Below, piece after piece: positions 59,066-64,000 of a stretch of DNA of 64,000 nt. This DNA is from Streptomyces canus. Lineage in GTDB: Bacteria > Actinomycetota > Actinomycetes > Streptomycetales > Streptomycetaceae. A model generated the notes under the pieces. The model did not search any database and had not been told where the DNA came from. It saw only the letters and a program-made list of their open reading frames with translations. Where the stretch lies: the NCBI RefSeq assembly GCF_030816965.1, contig NZ_JAUSYQ010000002.1:5801501-5865500 (forward strand), in the 5' to 3' direction. The stretch's first letter is position 1. Each line of letters begins with the position of its first letter. The translations under genes and the position numbers were made by a program.

Positions 59066-60736
59066 ATGATGAGCAGCAGTCCGGAGATCTCGACCCGCAC
59101 CACCGGCGCGCACCGGGCGCAACGGGAGGAGCGCGACCGCGGTGCCGCGCGCACGCTGGCGCAGGGGCCGCCGACGCGCTACGAGCCGTACCTGGACGGC
59201 CTGTTCACCTACTGCCTGTCCGTGCTGTGCGACCACGACGCGGCGATCGCGGCCCTCGGCGACGTCCTCGCGCTCGCCGAGAGGCGCGGCGGCCCGGAGG
59301 CGGCAGGCGACCGCAGGGCCTGGCTGTACGCGCTGGCCCGCTGGGCCTGTCTGCGCAAGCTGGCCGAGGCCAAGCAGAAACGTCAGGCCACCCATGCGGC
59401 GGGACGTCACGGAGCGTCCCAGAAGTCCGCCGAACCCCCGCTCGCCGAGGACCTGCAGGAGGGGCGCCGCCGCGAACTCGCCCTGCTGGCCTGGCCGGAG
59501 GCAGCCGGTACGACCCCCGAGCAGCGCGAGGCGCTCGAACTCGCCGTACGTCACCACCTCGCCGCCCACGAGGTCGCCGCCGTCCTCGGCATGGAGCTCG
59601 CCGGCGCCCGCGAACTGCTCGCCTCCGCCGCCTGCGAGGTCGAGCGCACCCGTGCGGCCCTCGCCGTCGTCGAGACCGGCGACTGCCCGAGCGTGGCCCG
59701 GCTCACCGGCGACAGCCAGTTCGTGCTCAGCTCGGCCCTGCGTCGCGAACTCGTGCGCCATGTCGACGACTGCCCGCGCTGCCGCCGCAGTGCCGAGCGC
59801 GCGATTCCCGGACGCTGGCCCGGAACCATGACCACTCCCGCCGAACTGCCCGTGCTCGAAGCGCCGCGCGCGGCGCTGTCCATGGCGCCGGCGCACCCGT
59901 CACGCGCGCGTGGCGCCGCCGTGCCCCGCTTCGATCGCCGCGGCTTCCCGATGGATCCCAAGGACCGGGCCGCCCGCCGCGACCGCCTGCGTGCGCGTGC
60001 CGTCACCACGACCGTCGTCGCCACTGTCGTCGCCGCCCCCGTGCTCGCCCTGTGGGCCGCCTACCGGGGCGGACCCGGCGAGGGGGTCGACGGCCACTCC
60101 GCGAGCGCCAGCGAGGCGCACGGACCCGGCAGCCTGGACGGCGAGACGGCGAGCGGCGGCTACCAGAACGCCGGCAACGCCCGCACCGAAACCGGCAACC
60201 GCTTCGCCAAGGACGGCCGCCCCGACGTCTCCGTGGAGGTCGTCAGCGTCGCCGGCGCCGGCCGGAAGGGCGCCGGGCACCTGGAGGTCGGCGCCGACAA
60301 CGACGGCGACACCACGCTGATCACTCTCATCGCGAGCGGCGACGCCCCGGTCCGCTGGTCGGCCACGACGGGAGCCTCCTGGCTCTACCTCAGCCAGTCC
60401 TCGGGAACCCTGAGACACGGCGAGTCGCTGACGATCAAGGTGTACGTCGATCATCTGCGCGAGCCCTCCGGTCCCTGGAGCGCGCGCGTGGCGATCGCAC
60501 CGGCCGGCGCGGTCGTCACCATCCAGGGCTACGGCACGGCGCCCGCACCCTCCGACCCCGGCGAGCCGACGACACCCCCGCCCAGCCCCGGCCCCACGTC
60601 CTCGGCCCCCTCGGATCCCACTCCCAGCGACCCTCCGTCCCCCTCCCCGACCCCACCCGACCCCACCTCGTCCGACCCGGCAAGCCCGACGCCCCCACCC
60701 ACGGAGAGCGGCGACCCGAGCCCGTCCGCGTCATAG
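59066..60736 (+). CDS. Sigma-like/anti-sigma-like protein fused through a membrane helix to a BACON domain
   Basis: This 556-residue protein combines four parts. Residues 35-200 resemble an ECF sigma factor (helical, with a C-terminal segment like region 4: RHHLAAHEVAAVLGMELAGARELL). Residues 232-239 form HxxxCxxC (HVDDCPRC), the zinc anti-sigma motif. A membrane helix is at about 311-333, and a BACON-type beta domain at 404-490. A Pro/Ser-rich tail follows. TACGGT ends 6 bp before the ATG. Whether the sigma-like part binds polymerase is unknown. Confidence 0.8.
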   Translation: MMSSSPEISTRTTGAHRAQREERDRGAARTLAQGPPTRYEPYLDGLFTYCLSVLCDHDAAIAALGDVLALAERRGGPEAAGDRRAWLYALARWACLRKLAEAKQKRQATHAAGRHGASQKSAEPPLAEDLQEGRRRELALLAWPEAAGTTPEQREALELAVRHHLAAHEVAAVLGMELAGARELLASAACEVERTRAALAVVETGDCPSVARLTGDSQFVLSSALRRELVRHVDDCPRCRRSAERAIPGRWPGTMTTPAELPVLEAPRAALSMAPAHPSRARGAAVPRFDRRGFPMDPKDRAARRDRLRARAVTTTVVATVVAAPVLALWAAYRGGPGEGVDGHSASASEAHGPGSLDGETASGGYQNAGNARTETGNRFAKDGRPDVSVEVVSVAGAGRKGAGHLEVGADNDGDTTLITLIASGDAPVRWSATTGASWLYLSQSSGTLRHGESLTIKVYVDHLREPSGPWSARVAIAPAGAVVTIQGYGTAPAPSDPGEPTTPPPSPGPTSSAPSDPTPSDPPSPSPTPPDPTSSDPASPTPPPTESGDPSPSAS

Positions 60737-60827
60737 CGGATGCGGCAGAGGGGGCGCCCGTCGGCGGGGCAGGGGCGTCGTGTCGGGAGACGGAGGCCGG
60801 AGTGCGTGGCGTCGGGGCGCCGGGCGC

Positions 60828-61685
60828 TCAGTCGGTCGGGTCCGCCGGATGCGGTGCCAGCAGCGGCAGCTGGGAGGCCAGTCGCTCCTCGCAGAGCTCG
60901 ACGAGGCGGTCGTAGCCCGCCTTGCCCATCAGCTCGATCAGTTCGGGGCGGTAGGAGACGTACACCGGGTCACCGGCGCCGTGTGCCGAGGTCGCCGACG
61001 TGCACCACCAGTGCAGGTCGTGACCGCCCGGACCCCAGCCGCGCCGGTCGTACTCGCCGATCGACACCTGCAGCACGCGGGTGTCGTCGGGCCGGTCGAT
61101 CCAGTCGTACGTCCGCCGCACCGGAAGCTGCCAGCAGACGTCCGGCTTGGTCTCCAGCGGCTCACGGCCCTCCTTCAGGGCCAGGATGTGCAGCGAGCAG
61201 CCCGCGCCGCCCGCGAAGCCGGGCCGGTTCTGGAAGATGCAGGAGCCCTGGAAGGGCCGGGTCTGCCGGTCGCCGTCCTCGTCCTGCGAGATCCAGCCGT
61301 TCGCCGTGCCCTCGTCGTGGTGCTGCCAGATGTCCGGAGTGAGTCGCGCCACATTTTCGGCGACCCGCTTCTCGTCGTCCTCGTCGGAGAAGTGGGCGCC
61401 CAGCGTGCAGCACCCGTCGTCCGCCCGGCCCGCCTGGATGCCCTGGCAGCCGCTGCCGAAGATGCAGTTCCACCGAGAGGTCAGCCATGTCAGATCGCAG
61501 CGGAAGACCTGCTCGTCGTCCGCCGGATCCGGGAACTCCACCCACGCGCGTGCGAAGTCGAGCCCCTTCTCGTCGGCCTTCAGAGCCTTCATGGCCTTCC
61601 GCGACTGCTTCGGTGGCTTCACCCGCGAAGGACCGCCGGCAGATTCGGCCGTTTTGTCGTCCTTCACCTTTTTCGTCTTTGGCAC
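60828..61685 (-). CDS. Cysteine-rich conserved protein
   Basis: This 285-residue cytoplasmic protein has conserved-looking cysteines in [43 protein letters not shown] and WWCTS, a spacing that suggests a metal or Fe-S site like that of zinc- or iron-chelating proteins. The first 40 residues are Lys-rich. Trp residues cluster near the C-terminus. I cannot name the family securely. TACCCT ends 6 bp before the GTG start, so the mRNA is likely leaderless. It is divergent from the Ppx/GppA gene. Confidence 0.8.
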   Translation of the reverse strand: MPKTKKVKDDKTAESAGGPSRVKPPKQSRKAMKALKADEKGLDFARAWVEFPDPADDEQVFRCDLTWLTSRWNCIFGSGCQGIQAGRADDGCCTLGAHFSDEDDEKRVAENVARLTPDIWQHHDEGTANGWISQDEDGDRQTRPFQGSCIFQNRPGFAGGAGCSLHILALKEGREPLETKPDVCWQLPVRRTYDWIDRPDDTRVLQVSIGEYDRRGWGPGGHDLHWWCTSATSAHGAGDPVYVSYRPELIELMGKAGYDRLVELCEERLASQLPLLAPHPADPTD

Positions 61686-61756
61686 GCGTCCAGGGTAAGT
61701 CGCCCGAGGCCCCTCCGGAGACAGTCGAACGCCCAGCTGGCAGTAGCGTTCCCTAC

Positions 61757-62698
61757 ATGAGACTCGGTGTCCTCGACGTGGGATCCAACACGGTGCACCT
61801 GCTGGTGGTGGACGCGCACCCCGGCGCCCGCCCCCTGCCCGCGCACTCGCACAAGGCGGAACTGCGCCTTGCCCAACTCCTCGACGAGGCCGGGGCGATC
61901 GGTGCCGAAGGCGTCGAGAAGCTGGTCTCGGTCGTCAAGGACGCGCTCCAGGCCGCCGAGGACAAGGGCGTCGAGGACCTGCTCCCGTTCGCCACCTCCG
62001 CCGTCCGCGAGGCCAGCAACGCCGACGACGTCCTCGCGCGCGTGCAGGCCGAGACCGGCGTCGAGCTCCAGGTCCTCGCCGGCGCCGAAGAGGCCCGCCT
62101 CACCTTCCTCGCCGCCCGCCGATGGTTCGGCTGGTCGGCGGGCAAGCTCCTGGTCCTCGACATCGGCGGCGGCTCCCTGGAGGTCGCCTACGGCATCGAC
62201 GAGGAACCGGACGCGGTGGCCTCCCTGCCTCTGGGTGCGGGCCGCCTCACGGCAGGCTGGCTCCCCGGCGACCCCCCGGATCCGGACGCCATCAGGGCCC
62301 TGCGGCGCCACGTACGCGCCCAGATAGCCCGCACGGTCGGCGAGTTCGCCCGCTTCGGCGCCCCCGACCACGTGGTCGCCACCTCCAAGACCTTCAAGCA
62401 GCTGGCCCGACTGGCAGGCGCGGCCCGCTCGACAGAAGGCCTCTACGTCCAGCGCGAACTGAAGCGCGAGTCCCTGGAGGCCTGGGTCCCGAAGCTGGCG
62501 GGCATGACGACGGACCAGCGGGCGGAACTCCCGGGCGTGTCGGAGGGGCGGGCGAACCAGCTCCTGGCGGGCGCCTTGGTGGCCGAGGGTGCGATGGATC
62601 TGTTCGGTGTGGAAAAGGTGGAAATCTGCCCCTGGGCGCTGAGGGAGGGCGTCATCCTGCGCAGACTTGACCATATGGGATCGGTTCAGGGCGTATAG
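61757..62698 (+). CDS. Ppx/GppA-family phosphatase
   Basis: This is an ASKHA-fold enzyme of 313 residues, with [16 protein letters not shown] (phosphate 1), [16 protein letters not shown], and [14 protein letters not shown] (phosphate 2). It lacks the large C-terminal HD domain of E. coli Ppx, so it is the short actinobacterial form. Activities in the family are exopolyphosphatase or pppGpp hydrolase. TAGCGT ends 7 bp before the ATG. The next gene follows after 116 bp. Confidence 0.92.
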   Translation: MRLGVLDVGSNTVHLLVVDAHPGARPLPAHSHKAELRLAQLLDEAGAIGAEGVEKLVSVVKDALQAAEDKGVEDLLPFATSAVREASNADDVLARVQAETGVELQVLAGAEEARLTFLAARRWFGWSAGKLLVLDIGGGSLEVAYGIDEEPDAVASLPLGAGRLTAGWLPGDPPDPDAIRALRRHVRAQIARTVGEFARFGAPDHVVATSKTFKQLARLAGAARSTEGLYVQRELKRESLEAWVPKLAGMTTDQRAELPGVSEGRANQLLAGALVAEGAMDLFGVEKVEICPWALREGVILRRLDHMGSVQGV

Positions 62699-62814
62699 GG
62701 GCGCGCGGAACGACGCGAGCAACTCCGACGCACCCGCACCCGCCCAGTGGCAATCACCACAACGGCGAATAGGCACCCCGCACCCCACCCACGGCAACCC
62801 GTAATCTGTCCCCC

Positions 62815-63639
62815 ATGGCAGAGCCAGTCGTACGCATCCCGGATGCGAAGGTCGCCCTGTCGACGGCCTCCGTCTACCCGGAGTCGACGGCGACGGCCTT
62901 CGAGATCGCCGCACGCCTCGGGTACGACGGCGTCGAGGTCATGGTGTGGACCGACCCGGTCAGTCAGGACATCGAGGCCCTGCGCCGCCTCTCCGACTAC
63001 CACGGCATCCCCATACTCGCCGTGCACGCCCCCTGCCTGCTCATCACGCAGCGCGTGTGGTCGACGGACCCCTGGGTCAAGCTCCAGCGCGCCCGGGCGG
63101 CAGCCGAGAAGCTGGGCGCGAGCACCGTCGTCGTACACCCGCCGTTCCGCTGGCAGCGCCAGTACGCCCGTGACTTCGTCAGCGGGATCTGGCGGATGGC
63201 GAACGAGACGGACGTACGGTTCGCCGTCGAGAACATGTACCCCTGGCGCTACCGCGACCGCGAGATGCTCGCCTACGCCCCCGACTGGGACGTCACCAAG
63301 GACGACTACCGGCACTTCACGATCGACCTCAGCCACGCGGCGACCTCCAGGACCGACGCGATGCAGATGGTCGACCGGATGGGGGACCGTCTCGGCCATG
63401 TGCACCTCGCTGACGGCAAGGGCTCCGCGAAGGACGAGCACCTCGTGCCCGGCCGCGGCGTCCAGCCCTGCGCCGAGCTCCTGGAGCGCCTCGCGCTGAG
63501 CGGCTTCGACGGCCATGTCGTCATCGAGGTCAACACCCGCCGCGCGATGTCCGGCGCCGAACGTGAGGCCGACCTCGCCGAGGCCCTGGCGTTCACCCGC
63601 CTCCATCTGGCCTCGGCGGTGAAGGTGCCCCGGCGATGA
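62815..63639 (+). CDS. Sugar phosphate isomerase/epimerase-like TIM-barrel protein
   Basis: This 274-residue member of the AP-endonuclease-2-like xylose isomerase family has [52 protein letters not shown], and IDLSHA with a downstream DGHVVIEVN. The His, Glu and Asp in these segments would bind a metal. TAATCT ends 7 bp before the ATG, with no ribosome site, so it is likely leaderless. The substrate is unknown. The TetR gene follows 31 bp on. Confidence 0.9.
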   Translation: MAEPVVRIPDAKVALSTASVYPESTATAFEIAARLGYDGVEVMVWTDPVSQDIEALRRLSDYHGIPILAVHAPCLLITQRVWSTDPWVKLQRARAAAEKLGASTVVVHPPFRWQRQYARDFVSGIWRMANETDVRFAVENMYPWRYRDREMLAYAPDWDVTKDDYRHFTIDLSHAATSRTDAMQMVDRMGDRLGHVHLADGKGSAKDEHLVPGRGVQPCAELLERLALSGFDGHVVIEVNTRRAMSGAEREADLAEALAFTRLHLASAVKVPRR

Positions 63640-63670
63640 GGAACCGAGCGACCGTGAAGACGCCCCGCCC

Positions 63671-64000
63671 GTGAGCGACCTCGAAAGCGCCCCGGCGACC
63701 GGCGACGTCACCGCCCGCAAGCGCGGCCGGCCCCGCCGTACGGAATCGGACGCGGCCGGTACCCGCGACCGGATCCTCCTCGCGGCCCGCGAGGAGTTCT
63801 CCGAGCGGGGCTACGAGAAGACGTCCGTGCGCGGGATCGCCAAGGCCGCCGGGGTCGACTCGGCCCTGGTCCACCACTACTTCGGCACCAAGGAACAGGT
63901 CTTCGAGGCGGCCGTGGAAGTCGCCGCCGCGCCCGCGCTGAGTGCGCCCGACGCGCTCGCCGAGGGTCCGCTGGAGGACGTCGGAGAGCGCCTCACCCGC
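63671..64000 (+). CDS. TetR-family regulator (3' truncated)
   Basis: Only 110 codons are in the window. The HTH is complete (TRDRILLAAREEFSERGYEKTSVRGIAKAAGVDSALVHHYFGTKEQVF), preceded by a basic Arg/Lys-rich tail (ARKRGRPRRTES). The ligand domain lies beyond the edge. The GTG start is the first possible one after an in-frame stop, and no good ribosome site precedes it. It may be co-transcribed with the isomerase-like gene. Confidence 0.88.
   Translation, partial: MSDLESAPATGDVTARKRGRPRRTESDAAGTRDRILLAAREEFSERGYEKTSVRGIAKAAGVDSALVHHYFGTKEQVFEAAVEVAAAPALSAPDALAEGPLEDVGERLTR

Overview
The window is a 64 kb piece of a Streptomyces chromosome, or that of a very close relative. The evidence is very high GC with strong third-position GC bias, frequent GTG and some TTG starts, four-base ATGA/GTGA gene overlaps, and lineage-typical genes such as lsr2, the sigE-cseABC operon, TipA-type MerR control, DUF3180 and an SCO3374-like protein. 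From memory, the gene order from ppa to sigE runs as in S. coelicolor, with the numbering descending. It reads as conserved core chromosome. There is no prophage, insertion sequence, CRISPR array, rRNA or tRNA gene, and no antibiotic cluster.

Layout. 1-5 kb: the end of a DrrAB-type ABC exporter, a ClC-family channel, a TipA-like regulator with its own palindromic promoter, a YbjQ protein and a DedA protein. 5-12 kb: a ThrE-type amino-acid exporter, pyrophosphatase, a PBP4-type DD-peptidase, a zincin, tilS and hpt. 12-18 kb: ftsH followed by the folate genes, folE on the plus strand and folK, folB, an NTF2-like gene and folP on the minus strand. 18-27 kb: a DUF2156 membrane protein, a membrane esterase, a coiled-coil membrane protein, two bacterial PH-domain proteins, and a second copy of nuoD that overlaps an NDUFAF7/MidA-type methyltransferase tail to tail. 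27-31 kb: a two-component system, an ArsR-like regulator and a threonine-aldolase-like enzyme. 31.6-37 kb: a cofactor operon of a DUF2520 dehydrogenase, panC, nadB, nadC and coaX (pantothenate, NAD and CoA). 38-43.6 kb: a BlaI-like regulator, an ArgA-type acetyltransferase, lsr2 and clpC.

43.6-44.5 kb is the least ordinary part. It holds a decayed minus-strand gene containing three head-to-tail copies of a 193-bp repeat. Next come a secreted HAD phosphatase and a secreted M23 peptidase whose leader contains an intrinsic terminator just before the start codon. 46-50.3 kb holds a TetR/MFS efflux pair around a long palindrome, then an AraC-VOC-methyltransferase operon. 50.4-53.8 kb is the sigE-cseA-cseB-cseC cell-envelope stress operon on the minus strand. 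The last 10 kb has mutY, a membrane-anchored protein, disA (c-di-AMP synthesis), radA, a sigma/anti-sigma-like protein fused to a BACON domain, a cysteine-rich protein, a Ppx/GppA phosphatase, a TIM-barrel isomerase and the start of a TetR regulator.

Two themes recur. At least sixteen genes have a TAnnnT hexamer ending 6-8 nt before the start codon and no Shine-Dalgarno, so they are probably read from leaderless mRNAs. Regulatory palindromes are unusually clear: the TipA-type promoter, the TetR/MFS operator, the ArsR-gene operator, and two exact ClgR boxes upstream of clpC. No complete new system could be demonstrated. The best leads are the NuoD paralogue with its putative methyltransferase, the attenuator-like leader of the M23 gene, the sigma/anti-sigma/BACON fusion and the repeat-disrupted gene.
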